A stretch of DNA of 64,000 nucleotides from NCBI RefSeq assembly GCF_037976325.1, contig NZ_CP150265.1, positions 1,006,001 to 1,070,000 on the forward strand, read 5' to 3'. The DNA is from Paenibacillus sp. FSL K6-3182. GTDB taxonomy: Bacteria; Bacillota; Bacilli; Paenibacillales; Paenibacillaceae. Positions 25,663-34,947 of the stretch are shown here, in pieces. Below the pieces are notes generated by a model that saw only the letters and a program-made list of their open reading frames with translations, was not told where the DNA came from and searched no databases. Position 1 is the first letter of the stretch; each line of letters opens with the position of its first letter. The position numbers and the translations under genes were made by a program.

Positions 25663-25759
25663 GGAAAGCAGCCTCCAATGGGATTCATAGTTGTAAGTCA
25701 TTTAAACAAGTTGAGAAAGAGTGTCGTATGATGTACAGCCGCGGAGCAGCTAGAAACAA

Positions 25760-25792
25760 AATACACGCAACTTGAAGCGCCGTTGCGTGTAC
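25760..25792 (-). terminator. likely terminator of the LCP gene
   Basis: ACACGCAAC (25763-25771) pairs with GTTGCGTGT (25782-25790). On the minus strand ATTTTGTTT follows. Confidence 0.6.
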
Positions 25793-25798
25793 GTATGT

Positions 25799-26884
25799 TT
25801 ACTGCTGTTTATTGCTGTTGTCGCTGCCGCTTGGTGTACTGCTTGGCGAAGCAGTAGGTTCTGGAACGGTGTTGTCTTCCTGCAGCGTCGTCTGTACGAA
25901 GGAGCGCAGCTCCTCTTCATCTCTAATTCCAATAACAGACGCGCCGCCAACCCGATCCTCCGCGATGAGATCCATCGGCGGTATTTGCGTTGTGCTGGCC
26001 ACATGGCTTTTGACGCCAAGCTGACCAAGCTTCAGCATATCTGGCACACTAATGTTTGTTTTCACATAAGGCTGAACGCTTTCAAGAATTTTTTTCATTT
26101 GGATAATGTTCCATGTCGATTGAAGCTCTTTGGACACCGCCTGAAGGAAATTTCTCTGACGCTCCGTTCTTGTGAAATCGCTCATCGCATCGTGGCGGAA
26201 ACGAACGTATTGCAGGGCTTTATCGCCGTCAAGCAGCTGGTAGCCTTTTTTGAGATCAATATCGTAGCGATTGCCGTCGGCGTTATCGGTGTAATGCATA
26301 TCTTTTTCGACATCGAAGTAAATGCCGCCCATTGCGTCAATCAGGCTTTTAAAGCCTTCAAAGTCGGTATAAACATAATATTGTATGTCGAGACCAAGCA
26401 AGTCTCCAACCGTTTTCATAGCGAGCGGATATTCTCCTAAAGTAAGTGCTGTATTAATACGGCCTTTCCCATGTCCTTCTATGTTGACGTAAGTGTCGCG
26501 AAGAACGGAGAATAGATGTGCTTTCTTGGTTACAGGATCAAAGGATGCAACCAATATGGAGTCTGAACGAGCCGCTTGCCCCTCGTCTAGCCCGCGAGCG
26601 TCACCCCCGAGCAGCAATATATTAACGCGCTCTTTGCCTTCCCATTCAGGAATAGGTACTGGCGTTGCTTCAGAATCCTCGATAGGAGCCTTTGTTGGCT
26701 CTGGATCACTGAACTTATCAAGCGCACTGTAAACACCTACGCTCCAATAAATAACAAACGCTGCTACCACACCAAGAATGACAGAGAGGCTGATATAAAT
26801 CCTTTTCCATCTTTTTTTCTTCGCCATTTTAGCAGTCTCATTTTTCGATTCTTCAGTCGTCTCTTTATTCGTCTCTTTAGGCAT
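25799..26884 (-). CDS. LytR-CpsA-Psr (LCP) family cell-wall ligase
   Basis: A 361-residue membrane protein. A charged Glu/Lys-rich cytoplasmic N-terminus (~30 residues) precedes one membrane segment (IYISLSVILGVVAAFVIYW) and an outer LCP domain. Family landmarks: NILLLGGDARG, ARSDSILVASFDP, SVLRDTYVNI, GRINTAL and YVRFRHDAMSDFTRTERQRNFL with the catalytic-site arginines. LCP enzymes attach teichoic acids or other glycopolymers to peptidoglycan. The last ~30 residues are Thr/Ser/Pro/Asn-rich. The start is uncertain: ATG 26884 is 13 bases from AAGGAG; a TTG at 26932 is the alternative. Confidence 0.9.
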   Translation of the reverse strand: MPKETNKETTEESKNETAKMAKKKRWKRIYISLSVILGVVAAFVIYWSVGVYSALDKFSDPEPTKAPIEDSEATPVPIPEWEGKERVNILLLGGDARGLDEGQAARSDSILVASFDPVTKKAHLFSVLRDTYVNIEGHGKGRINTALTLGEYPLAMKTVGDLLGLDIQYYVYTDFEGFKSLIDAMGGIYFDVEKDMHYTDNADGNRYDIDLKKGYQLLDGDKALQYVRFRHDAMSDFTRTERQRNFLQAVSKELQSTWNIIQMKKILESVQPYVKTNISVPDMLKLGQLGVKSHVASTTQIPPMDLIAEDRVGGASVIGIRDEEELRSFVQTTLQEDNTVPEPTASPSSTPSGSDNSNKQQ

Positions 26885-27258
26885 TTCGTTAGACGTGCTC
26901 CTTTCAGATATTGCGGAATCGTTTTGAAACAATGAGGGTAGATTTCAATGTAAGCATGAGCAAAGATGGCATAGCGAATGATCCGCTCCCAAAAAAAGAA
27001 GTTAGCAGAGCAGTATACGTTAGAAATATAAGAACGCATAAGTATGAGCCTTATTAACAGCTTATATTTCATCAGCAAACAAAAGCTTCGCTGCACAAGG
27101 CAAAGACAGTCGTTTACGCTAGGCGTGAACTAATGTATGATTACATATCATAAAATTATAAAGCTGAACGACATGCAGAAGCAAGTTTTATCGTTTTAAG
27201 TAAATAAAGATCGCTATTTCCTAGGAAATGTCGAAGTGGAAGGGGCTATAACAACCAG
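26885..27258. other. divergent gap with two palindromes
   Basis: TATGAT-TACAT-ATCATA at 27136-27152 and ATTTCCTAGGAAAT at 27216-27229. The latter lies 30 bases before the ABC gene start. These are possible operators; no promoter could be placed with confidence and no gene is seen. Confidence 0.4.
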
Positions 27259-28284
27259 ATGTTAGCAATCGATGTAAAGGATTTACGCAAGCAATTCAGC
27301 GTGCAAAAAAACCGAGAAGGCCTATCCGGCGCCCTCAAGGACTTGTTTAAACGCGAGTACAACGAGGTAACGGCGGTAAAGGATATTTCATTTCAAATTC
27401 CGCAGGGTGAAATTTGCGGGTATATTGGCGAGAATGGAGCCGGAAAATCGACAACCATCAAAATGTTGACCGGTATTTTGGTACCGACCGCAGGCGAGCT
27501 CAAAGTGAATGGCTACGTGCCTTTTAAGGATAGAGAGAAGTTTGTTAATGGCATTGGTGTTGTATTCGGACAGCGGTCTCAGCTGTGGTGGGATATAGGC
27601 GTTATTGAATCGTTCCAATTATTGCGCAAAGTATACCGGGTTTCGGAGGCGGATTTCCGCAAACGTCTTGACGAGCTTGTTGAGCGGCTACAGCTTGGCG
27701 ACTTATTAAATCGTCCTGTACGCAAGCTGAGCCTTGGGCAGCGGATGCGCTGCGAGCTTGTTGCTTCGCTCCTTCACAATCCATCCATTCTTTTTCTCGA
27801 TGAGCCTACAATTGGTCTGGATATCGTCGTGAAGACAGAAATTCGTGATTTCCTGATGCAAATGAATAAGGAGCAGGGTACGACTATTTTGCTGACAACT
27901 CATGATCTCCAGGATATTGAGGCGCTTTGTTCTCGCGTCATTATGCTCGATGATGGCCGCATTATCTATGATGGCGGACTGGAGGATCTGAAGAGCCGCT
28001 GGAGCAAAGGACGCGAAATTCAGTTCCAATTTGCAGGGCATACTGCGCTTGCCAAGCTGCAGCAGTTGACGAGCACACTCGATGTAACATGGACGATGGA
28101 GAATGAAGTGAGCGCAAAAATGTGGCTGCCGCATGCCGTTAATGTCTCGGATGCATTGGCATGTGTTGTAGGCGGCGTTGAAATTCGCGACATTAAAATT
28201 ATCGAAACAAACACCGATGACATCGTTCGAAGCATTTATTCCTCTGGCTCTGCGGCAACATCCAAGGAGACGGTTCAATCATGA
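27259..28284 (+). CDS. ABC-2 type exporter, ATP-binding protein
   Basis: A 341-residue ATPase. Walker A is GENGAGKST near residue 60, the signature is LSLGQRMR, Walker B is ILFLDEPTIGLD, and the switch histidine is in LLTTHD. It resembles the NatA/daunorubicin-type group. The C-terminal ~90 residues form the usual regulatory tail. It is followed with a 4-base overlap by two permeases of the PF06182 (ABC2_membrane_6) type, so the unit is a heteromeric exporter; substrate unknown. ATG 27259 has only AAGGGG at a long distance, so the ribosome site is weak. Confidence 0.92.
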   Translation: MLAIDVKDLRKQFSVQKNREGLSGALKDLFKREYNEVTAVKDISFQIPQGEICGYIGENGAGKSTTIKMLTGILVPTAGELKVNGYVPFKDREKFVNGIGVVFGQRSQLWWDIGVIESFQLLRKVYRVSEADFRKRLDELVERLQLGDLLNRPVRKLSLGQRMRCELVASLLHNPSILFLDEPTIGLDIVVKTEIRDFLMQMNKEQGTTILLTTHDLQDIEALCSRVIMLDDGRIIYDGGLEDLKSRWSKGREIQFQFAGHTALAKLQQLTSTLDVTWTMENEVSAKMWLPHAVNVSDALACVVGGVEIRDIKIIETNTDDIVRSIYSSGSAATSKETVQS

Positions 28285-29075
28285 TGAGCGCTTATATCGA
28301 CTTTATTCGAATACGGTTTATCATGATGCTTGCGTACCGCGTTAATTATTATAGCGGTATCATTATTTATGCGATTAATATCGGTGCTTATTACTTTCTA
28401 TGGCAGGCGATTTATGGGGACAAGGAGACGCTGGCCGGTTTCACGGTGACCCAAATGACAACCTACGTTGCGGTATCGTGGATGGCTCGTGCTTTTTACT
28501 TCAATAACCTGGACCGCGAGATAGCGAATGAAATAAGGGACGGTAGCGTAGCAGTACAGCTTATTAGACCTTATTCCTATTTAGTCGTAAAAATGATGCA
28601 AGGTTTCGGAGAAGGCTTGTTCCGAATGCTGCTCTTCATGGTGCCGGGGATGATTATCGTTTGTTTCTTATTTCCCGTTAAATTACCGACAGATCCGATG
28701 ACCTGGCTAATTTATTTAGTCATGCTGTTCTTTAGCTTTCTTATCAACTCGCAAATTAATATTTTGACCGGCCTATTCGCATTTTTCGTTGAAAATAACG
28801 AAGGCATGATGCGAATGAAACGTGTTATGGTCGATTTGTTTTCTGGCGTAGTTGTGCCGATAGCGTTTTTCCCAGGCTGGCTGTCAGCTATTATGCAGTG
28901 GCTGCCATTCCAAGCCATTACGTATTTGCCAAGCTCCGTCTTCACGGGGCGGACGCCTAGCGATCAAATATTGCAGGTGTTTGGCATTCAAGTGCTTTGG
29001 TTTGTTGGGCTGCTGGTGCCAATCTGGTTAACGTGGCGCGCCGCTCGCAAGCGGTTGTTCGTGCAAGGGGGATAA
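28281..29075 (+). CDS. ABC-2 family permease 1
   Basis: 264 residues with about six membrane segments (VNYYSGIIIYAINIGAYYFL, FRMLLFMVPGMIIVCFLF, PMTWLIYLVMLFFSFLI, IQVLWFVGLLVPIWLTW). It carries the WMARAFYFNNLDREIANEIR and GSVAVQLIRPYSY segments typical of PF06182. Its start overlaps the ATPase stop, so translation is coupled. It pairs with the next gene to form the membrane channel. Confidence 0.88.
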   Translation: MMSAYIDFIRIRFIMMLAYRVNYYSGIIIYAINIGAYYFLWQAIYGDKETLAGFTVTQMTTYVAVSWMARAFYFNNLDREIANEIRDGSVAVQLIRPYSYLVVKMMQGFGEGLFRMLLFMVPGMIIVCFLFPVKLPTDPMTWLIYLVMLFFSFLINSQINILTGLFAFFVENNEGMMRMKRVMVDLFSGVVVPIAFFPGWLSAIMQWLPFQAITYLPSSVFTGRTPSDQILQVFGIQVLWFVGLLVPIWLTWRAARKRLFVQGG

Positions 29076-29080
29076 TAAAT

Positions 29081-29872
29081 ATGAGATACGCATCATTATT
29101 TTTGGAATACATTAAAAACTACGCGAAGACGCGTCTTACTTATCGTGCTGACTTTTGGATCGAGGTACTTTCCGATTTATTGTTCCAAGGGATGAACCTC
29201 ATCTTTATTCTGATCGTGTTCCAGCACACGCCGTCGCTTGGCGGCTGGTCTGAGGCAGAGGTCGTTTTCGTTTATGGTTTCTTCATGATCCCATATGGCG
29301 TGTTCAGCACCTTCTTCAGCATATGGAATTTCAGCGAGCGTTATATTGTGAAGGGCGAGATGGATCGTGTTCTAACCCGCCCAGCACACAGCCTATATCA
29401 GGTGCTCCTCGAAAATGTAGATCCACCTTCTTTAATCGGTTCCTTCGTTGGCGCTATTATTATGGTGCTATGCTGGACACAGCTCGGTTTGCCTTTCGAG
29501 ATTCTCGATCTCTTTGTGCTGATGCTCTTAATATTAGGTGCAGTGCTGATTTATGCGGGGCTCTACACGGCACTTAGTGCCATTTCCTTTTATTCGGATG
29601 CACCGACTGGAATTGTGCCATTGATGTACAACATTCAAAATTATGGACGTTACCCGGTTAATATCTATAACAAAATGATCCGTTTCGTATTAACATGGCT
29701 GCTGCCGTTTGCTTTTGTAGGCGTCATCCCAGCTTCTTATTTTCTTGAGAAGAAGGCGGATGATCTCTCACAGCTCGCGCTCCTAACTCCGGTCATGGGA
29801 ATTATCGTGTTCTCTCTAGGGCTGTTGTTATGGAACCATGGCGTGAAGCGATACCGAGGAGCTGGCTCTTAA
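29081..29872 (+). CDS. ABC-2 family permease 2
   Basis: A 263-residue partner of the previous permease, also PF06182-like with six predicted membrane segments. Landmarks: YRADFWIEVLSDLLFQGMNLIF, VKGEMDRVLTRPAHSLYQVL, and PVNIYNKMIRFVLTWLLPFAFVG near residue 200. AAGGGGG lies upstream of ATG 29081, five bases after the preceding stop codon. The three genes form one operon. Confidence 0.88.
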   Translation: MRYASLFLEYIKNYAKTRLTYRADFWIEVLSDLLFQGMNLIFILIVFQHTPSLGGWSEAEVVFVYGFFMIPYGVFSTFFSIWNFSERYIVKGEMDRVLTRPAHSLYQVLLENVDPPSLIGSFVGAIIMVLCWTQLGLPFEILDLFVLMLLILGAVLIYAGLYTALSAISFYSDAPTGIVPLMYNIQNYGRYPVNIYNKMIRFVLTWLLPFAFVGVIPASYFLEKKADDLSQLALLTPVMGIIVFSLGLLLWNHGVKRYRGAGS

Positions 29873-29925
29873 GCGGCTTGGTTTTAATTGAATAGGTGTG
29901 CAGCAAAAATGATGGGGGACTAATC

Positions 29926-30411
29926 ATGACACAGCTTCAAGTGGGAGATATGGCACCGGAGTTTGTATTGCCGGCGTCAAATGGAGAAGATGTATCACTT
30001 AGCGATTATCGCGGGAAAAATGTTGTCCTTTACTTTTATCCAAAGGATATGACGACGGCTTGCATACAGGAATCATGTGATTTTCGAGATGCAAACACAG
30101 AAATGCTGAAACGAAATACTGTTATTTTGGGGATTAGCCTAGATACGGTAAAGTCTCATCAGCGTTTTATTGAAAAGAAGGAGCTTCCTTTTCTGTTGTT
30201 AGCTGATGTGGAGCATGAGGTGTGCGAGCTGTATGGAGTATGGCAATTAAAGAAGCTTTATGGCAGAGAGTATATGGGTCTTGTCCGATCGACTTTTCTC
30301 ATCAATGAAGCGGGCAGGCTCGTGCAGGAATGGCGTAAAGTAAGGGTGAAGGGGCATGCAGAGCAGGTACTGGATGCCGTAAGGCAATTGCAGCCGGCTG
30401 CTGCTAAATAA
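29926..30411 (+). CDS. bcp: BCP-type peroxiredoxin
   Basis: A 161-residue thiol peroxidase reducing hydrogen and organic peroxides with thioredoxin. The peroxidatic Cys is in [18 protein letters not shown] near residue 47, with the second Cys five residues on, the atypical 2-Cys arrangement of many BCP/PrxQ proteins. [15 protein letters not shown] and [16 protein letters not shown] complete the fold. ATG 29926 has a purine-rich GGGGGA site upstream. It is 53 bases from the ABC operon and may read through from it. Confidence 0.92.
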   Translation: MTQLQVGDMAPEFVLPASNGEDVSLSDYRGKNVVLYFYPKDMTTACIQESCDFRDANTEMLKRNTVILGISLDTVKSHQRFIEKKELPFLLLADVEHEVCELYGVWQLKKLYGREYMGLVRSTFLINEAGRLVQEWRKVRVKGHAEQVLDAVRQLQPAAAK

Positions 30412-30415
30412 TTGA

Positions 30416-30461
30416 AAACAGGACGGAGCAGGAAGTAGCTGCTCCGTCCTGTTTTTTTTGT
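30416..30461 (+). terminator. bcp terminator
   Basis: AAAACAGGACGGAGCAG pairs with CTGCTCCGTCCTGTTTT, then more T. Confidence 0.93.
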
Positions 30462-30689
30462 TTTGGACTCTGAAAAATGTGAATCAAAATGACGCAGAAT
30501 TTCCCCCCTGCAGCTTACAAATTTGTCACCTGAATTGTCACCCTAATCGATGGTTGGCAATCACTATTTTTTATACGATAGGAAATAGAAAACGGATTTG
30601 TAAAGGAGGCGTCAATAAATTGTTCCAATAGCTTGCACTCAGCTGATCGCAGAATATCGAATAAACACAAAATATATGGGGGAATGAAA

Positions 30690-31286
30690 ATGAAAAAGTT
30701 GTTAATTGCAATGCTGTCGCTTGTCGCTGTCATCCTAATCGCGGGATATGTTGGCAAGGACAGCATCATCGAAAAAATATTTCCGCAGGCTAAGGGTGTC
30801 ATTGTGTACGGAGAGAAACAGCAGATCGATGATGTATTAACCAAACATGCCGAGCAATTAGATACAAAAGAAGTATACGAAATAAAAATCGAAATTGCTG
30901 ATGGACAAAAAATAATGTATTTGTCGCAATCCATGATTCAAGGCTTATTGAAAAGAGAACTGCTTACCGAAGTGGAAGCTGACGGTAAAACAAAAAAGGT
31001 TAAATCTTTGTCAACTGTTCCACATGGGGAAGGCTTATTGTTTGCCAAAAAAGAGTCAGACAAGATTAATGGAAATGGAAATCCCATTTCAGTCAAATAT
31101 GAAGGGAATTTGATTATTGGGAGCGGCCGAGCTTATGTCGATGCATTTGTTGTACTGGAGGACTCATTCTGGTCATCGCTGCAAAAGACAGAAAAAACGA
31201 TGGCTGTTATGAAATTTAAAGAAGATCCACAAAAGCTGATCGGAAAGTTTGATGTGGAAAGAGACCAGCTTGTAACTTTGAAATAA
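30690..31286 (+). CDS. membrane-anchored protein of unknown function
   Basis: 198 residues. A hydrophobic N-terminus (KLLIAMLSLVAVILIAGYVG, residues 3-22) acts as signal or anchor without a lipobox. The outer part has no Cys and no motif I recognise. It alternates strand and helix (KGVIVYGEKQQIDDVLTKHA, MYLSQSMIQGLLKRELLTEV, ISVKYEGNLIIGSGRAYVDA). I chose ATG 30690, with GGGGG 7 bases upstream, over ATG 30684. It stands alone between two strong terminators. Confidence 0.75.
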   Translation: MKKLLIAMLSLVAVILIAGYVGKDSIIEKIFPQAKGVIVYGEKQQIDDVLTKHAEQLDTKEVYEIKIEIADGQKIMYLSQSMIQGLLKRELLTEVEADGKTKKVKSLSTVPHGEGLLFAKKESDKINGNGNPISVKYEGNLIIGSGRAYVDAFVVLEDSFWSSLQKTEKTMAVMKFKEDPQKLIGKFDVERDQLVTLK

Positions 31287-31297
31287 TGGCTCTGGCT

Positions 31298-31349
31298 AGG
31301 GTTGTCGCAAAAACAGATTTAATCTGCTTTTGCGACAACCCTATTTTTG
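31298..31349 (+). terminator. terminator of the unknown membrane-anchored protein
   Basis: AGGGTTGTCGCAAAA pairs with TTTTGCGACAACCCT, followed by ATTTTTG. Confidence 0.9.
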
Positions 31350-31897
31350 TTTTGCTGATGTTCTTAGGGAGAGTGAGTCTCCGAGCTAATCGCAGACAGT
31401 AATGCGCTCAACTTATCGGGCAGCAAGCTAATGAACCCAGCAATTCTTATTTGATCTACTCGTAATGGATTTGATTTATAGTGAACTCCAGAATCGCTAT
31501 TTCGTGCAAAATAGCTCATGGAACCCTATACAGTACGCGATAACGTTAATAAGATTCGTTAATGCTTCAAAGAAGCTGTTTTCTGCATAATAGGCATGTT
31601 ACAGTTCGTTAACCAAATGGTTTTGGGATGTTATGCGCTGTCGCTGAGATGAAGTGTTGAACCCTTAAGTTTATTTTGGCGCAGGCATCCATATCCATAT
31701 ATCAGAATAAAAAAATAACGATTTTGTTCTAAGTAAGCTCCTGATTCAGCGAGCTTGTTTTTTACTATTTTTGAGACAGCTCCCGCGGTTATACTGCAAG
31801 TGCAAGAGTAAAAAGATGGAGCAGGGAAACAATAGAGTAAGCTTTCTCAAATGAATATATAGCTGTTAAATTATGAAGCGCAGTTAAATAGATAATT
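31350..31897. other. gene-free stretch before metNIQ, with a small terminator-like hairpin
   Basis: No gene, S-box or T-box could be found. AAGCTC-N10-GAGCTT followed by GTTTTTTACTATTTTT lies at 31735-31771 and could end an unseen short transcript. The rest is AT-rich and unassigned. Confidence 0.35.
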
Positions 31898-31932
31898 TTG
31901 ACATTGACAGTATGCTGTCACATTTATAAAAT
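31898..31932 (+). promoter_or_regulatory. metNIQ promoter with embedded operator-like palindrome
   Basis: TTGACA (31904-31909), 17-bp spacer, TAAAAT (31927-31932). The palindrome TGACAG-TATG-CTGTCA (31905-31920) overlaps the -35 and spacer, as a repressor site would. The usual SAM riboswitch of Firmicute methionine genes is not seen. Confidence 0.65.
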
Positions 31933-31965
31933 ATGGACTTGCTTGTTAGATAGGGGGTTATAGAT

Positions 31966-32967
31966 TTGATCAGGCTAAACAACATCAGAAAATCGTATCG
32001 AGTAGGGTCGGTTTCAGTAGAAGCGGTTCGTGGCGTTAGCTTGACTGTAAGTAAAGGTGAAATATTTGGAATTATCGGTCATTCAGGCGCAGGGAAGAGC
32101 ACGCTGCTGCGCTGCGTCAATTTGCTGGAAAAACCAACATCGGGAACTGTAAATGTTGGAAATGTGGAGCTTACCGGCTTGCCAGAGAGACAGCTGCAAG
32201 CGCATCGCAGGCGTATCGGAATGATTTTTCAACATTTCAACCTGCTATCGATGTCTACGGTACGAGATAATATTGCATTTCCGCTTGTTCTCGCCAAGCT
32301 TTCAAAGGCAGAGGTAAATAAACGTGTGGATGAGCTGCTGAAGCTCGTTTCGCTTGAAGGTCATGCAGATAAATATCCTTCTCAGCTTTCGGGAGGCCAG
32401 AAGCAGCGTGTTGGTATCGCGAGAGCGCTCGCAAACAATCCGGATGTATTGCTCTGCGATGAAGCGACATCGGCATTAGATCCGCAGACAACGAACTCGA
32501 TATTATCATTGCTGCTCGACATTAATGAGAAGCTAGGAATTACAATTTTACTTATAACGCATGAAATGAACGTTATACGTTCGATATGTGATCGTGTCGC
32601 TGTTATTGATGATGGCGAAATCGTTGAAATAGGCGATGTGCTGCATGTATTTCTAAAGCCGGAGCATCCGGTTACCCGCGACTTTGTTGACCAAGCATCG
32701 GATAGCGCCGTGAATGGACAATTGCTGCGAGGCCGCTCAGGGCGCCTGCTTCGCATGACTTATATTGGTGAGCTAACTTACGAGCCTATTTTGTATAATG
32801 CGGTGAAGCCAACGTCTGTTCAATTTGCGATTTTGCAAGGAACCGTTTCGCGTATGAAGCACACGCCTTATGGTCAGCTTATTGTGGAATTGATCGGCAG
32901 CGCCGCGGAGATTGATCAAGTGATTGATGTTTTACGTAGAGATGGGCTGGAGGTGGATGCGATATGA
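31966..32967 (+). CDS. metN: methionine ABC importer, ATP-binding protein
   Basis: A 333-residue ATPase driving methionine uptake. Walker A GHSGAGKST near residue 40, signature LSGGQKQR, Walker B VLLCDEATSALDPQT, and switch His in LLITHEMN. The C-terminal ~80 residues are the NIL regulatory domain (LRMTYIGELTYEPILYNAV), through which methionine inhibits transport. The start is TTG 31966, with AGGGGG 9 bases upstream. It overlaps metI by 4 bases. Confidence 0.95.
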   Translation: MIRLNNIRKSYRVGSVSVEAVRGVSLTVSKGEIFGIIGHSGAGKSTLLRCVNLLEKPTSGTVNVGNVELTGLPERQLQAHRRRIGMIFQHFNLLSMSTVRDNIAFPLVLAKLSKAEVNKRVDELLKLVSLEGHADKYPSQLSGGQKQRVGIARALANNPDVLLCDEATSALDPQTTNSILSLLLDINEKLGITILLITHEMNVIRSICDRVAVIDDGEIVEIGDVLHVFLKPEHPVTRDFVDQASDSAVNGQLLRGRSGRLLRMTYIGELTYEPILYNAVKPTSVQFAILQGTVSRMKHTPYGQLIVELIGSAAEIDQVIDVLRRDGLEVDAI

Positions 32968-33626
32968 TGAGCTTCGAAAACGTACGTATTCCTGAAATTT
33001 GGGATGCTACGAAGGATACGCTCTATATGTTGACAGCCTCGCTCGTGTTTACAATTATTTTCGGATTAATCATGGGCGTCGTCCTGTTTCTAACTTCAAA
33101 ACGGCAGCTTCTGCAGCAGCCTATTGTGTATGGCATCCTTTCATTTATCGTCAACGTATTGCGCTCGGTTCCGTTCGTTATATTGATGATATTGATCATG
33201 CCGCTTACAAAAATCATTACGGGTACGACGCTAGGCGTAGAGGGCTCTATTCCGCCGCTTGTCGTAGCAGCAACGCCTTTCTTTGCAAGGCTGGTGGAAA
33301 CGTCGCTGCGTGAGGTAGATCGCGGCGTTATTGAAGCGGCTCAGGCAATGGGTGCATCAAAGTGGGATATCGTACGCCGCGTGCTGCTCCGTGAATCTAG
33401 TCCAAGTTTGCTAGCTGCGGTTACAATAACGGCAGTAACACTCGTCTCTTATACAGCGATGTCGGGTGTAATCGGTGGCGGCGGACTTGGTGACTTGGCA
33501 CTTCGCTACGGATATCAACGTTTCCAAACCGACGTGATGCTGGTAACCGTCGCGCTTCTTATCGTGCTCGTACAAGTGCTGCAAACGATCGGGGATTCAT
33601 TAGTGCGTCGTTACAGCAGAAAATAA
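32964..33626 (+). CDS. metI: methionine ABC importer, permease
   Basis: A 220-residue inner-membrane subunit with five predicted membrane segments. The coupling EAA motif is VIEAAQAMGASKWDIVRRVLL near residues 123-143. LVSYTAMSGVIGGGGLGDLALRYGYQRF is the conserved MetI C-terminal region. Translation is coupled to metN by an ATGATGA overlap. Confidence 0.95.
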   Translation: MMSFENVRIPEIWDATKDTLYMLTASLVFTIIFGLIMGVVLFLTSKRQLLQQPIVYGILSFIVNVLRSVPFVILMILIMPLTKIITGTTLGVEGSIPPLVVAATPFFARLVETSLREVDRGVIEAAQAMGASKWDIVRRVLLRESSPSLLAAVTITAVTLVSYTAMSGVIGGGGLGDLALRYGYQRFQTDVMLVTVALLIVLVQVLQTIGDSLVRRYSRK

Positions 33627-33681
33627 ATAAGTAGAAGCATGTTGCAGCTCAGAATGAATGGACAACTATGGAGGAATGAAC

Positions 33682-34530
33682 ATGAAAAAGACAAGCTATA
33701 TGATCGTAACTTTAATGCTGATGTTTGCATTAGCAGCGTGCGGACAAAACAAAAATACCGATGACAACTCAGCAGGATCAAATGCTAATCAAGGAACAGA
33801 AACGCCTGGAGCGGTTAAGCTGAAGGTTGGCGCTTCTCCTGTTCCACATGCGAAGCTGCTTGAATTTGTAAAGCCAATGCTCAAGGAGCAGGGCGTGGAT
33901 CTCGAAATTATCGAGTTCAATGACTACATCCAACCGAATACACAGCTTTATGAAAAAAATATTGATGCTAACTTTTTTCAGCATACACCTTATTTGGATC
34001 AGTTCAACAAAGACAAAGGTTATGATCTTGTAAATGTAGCTGCTGTTCATATTGAGCCGTTTGGCGCTTATTCGAAAAAGATTAAAAAAATCGATGAGCT
34101 GAAGGATGGCGCAAAAGTTGTAATTCCGAATGATCCATCGAATGGCGGACGTGCACTTGCCCTTATGGCTTCAAATGGACTGATTACTCTGAAGGATGGC
34201 GTAGGCGTTAGCGGAACTGTATCAGACATTGTCGCTAACCCGAAGAAGCTTGATATTAGAGAAGTAGAAGCAGCGACATTGCCGCGTGTCTTAGGTGAGG
34301 TTGACCTTGCTATGATCAACACGAATTACGCGCTGGAGGCCGATCTAGTTCCTACAGAAGATGCACTTTTCATTGAAGGAAATGACTCACCTTATGTGAA
34401 TATTCTTGTTGCGCGTCCAGACAATAAGGATTCCGAAGCGATACAGAAACTCGCTGCAGCGCTTCGTTCACCTGAAGTAAAGAAATTTATTGATGAGACC
34501 TACAAAGGCGCGATTGTTGCTGCATTTTAA
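33682..34530 (+). CDS. metQ: methionine-binding lipoprotein
   Basis: A 282-residue solute-binding protein of the NlpA family. A lipobox LAAC (Cys about residue 20) anchors it outside the membrane. Family landmarks are VGASPVPHAKLLEFVKPMLK, NDYIQPNTQLYEKNIDANFFQHTPYL and VAAVHIEPFGAYSKKIK. It delivers methionine (L or D) to MetNI. ATG 33682 has GGAGG 7 bases upstream. Confidence 0.95.
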   Translation: MKKTSYMIVTLMLMFALAACGQNKNTDDNSAGSNANQGTETPGAVKLKVGASPVPHAKLLEFVKPMLKEQGVDLEIIEFNDYIQPNTQLYEKNIDANFFQHTPYLDQFNKDKGYDLVNVAAVHIEPFGAYSKKIKKIDELKDGAKVVIPNDPSNGGRALALMASNGLITLKDGVGVSGTVSDIVANPKKLDIREVEAATLPRVLGEVDLAMINTNYALEADLVPTEDALFIEGNDSPYVNILVARPDNKDSEAIQKLAAALRSPEVKKFIDETYKGAIVAAF

Positions 34531-34556
34531 GCAGGTCGTACTTTATTTAAAATGAC

Positions 34557-34597
34557 AAAAAAGCTGAGCATGCGAGTAATCGCTGCTCAGCTTTTTA
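34557..34597 (+). terminator. metNIQ terminator
   Basis: AAAAAGCTGAGCA pairs with TGCTCAGCTTTTT. Confidence 0.9.
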
Positions 34598-34826
34598 TGT
34601 TTTGTGCATCACTTATAAATGGTGCGCTTTCGAGCTTAACCATCTTTCCATCGAGTATGCCTGTTTTGCTGCCTAGTCGCACTGCAATCGATGTATTCCA
34701 ACCGTCATATTGAGCCCGCTTGCCCGCTTTATCCCATTTCACTTCAAGCCCCGCTCCGCCTCCGACACTATCCATTGATACGAATGTAACAATGCACCAC
34801 GATAAGTTGCGCATTGCTGTCTTCAT
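34587..34826 (-). pseudogene. relic of a copper-amine-oxidase-N-like (stalk) domain
   Basis: A 79-residue minus-strand frame whose second half reads VKWDKAGKRAQYDG, then IAVRLGSKTGILDGKMVKLES, then APFISDAQ. That is the pattern of the small beta domain common in Paenibacillus surface proteins (VxWDxxxKxVT, GSKTAxVNGKxVxLD, APYI). The frame has no ribosome site or signal peptide and ends inside the metQ terminator. It is probably the left-over of a larger gene. The rest of the gap 34598-34947 shows nothing else. Confidence 0.45.
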
Positions 34827-34947
34827 GTTTTATTCGAAGCAGACATTTGAAATTGACCAGCATAGTCATTTACCAGTTCAACTGTTCATATAATCTATCA
34901 GAATGACTCAGTTAATTATTCATAGGTAGAGAAGGGTGGCAGCGTGA

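Noticed and set aside
31350..31965. SAM riboswitch or methionine T-box before metNIQ
   Set aside because: I looked for the conserved S-box core and the T-box GGTGG element and found neither.
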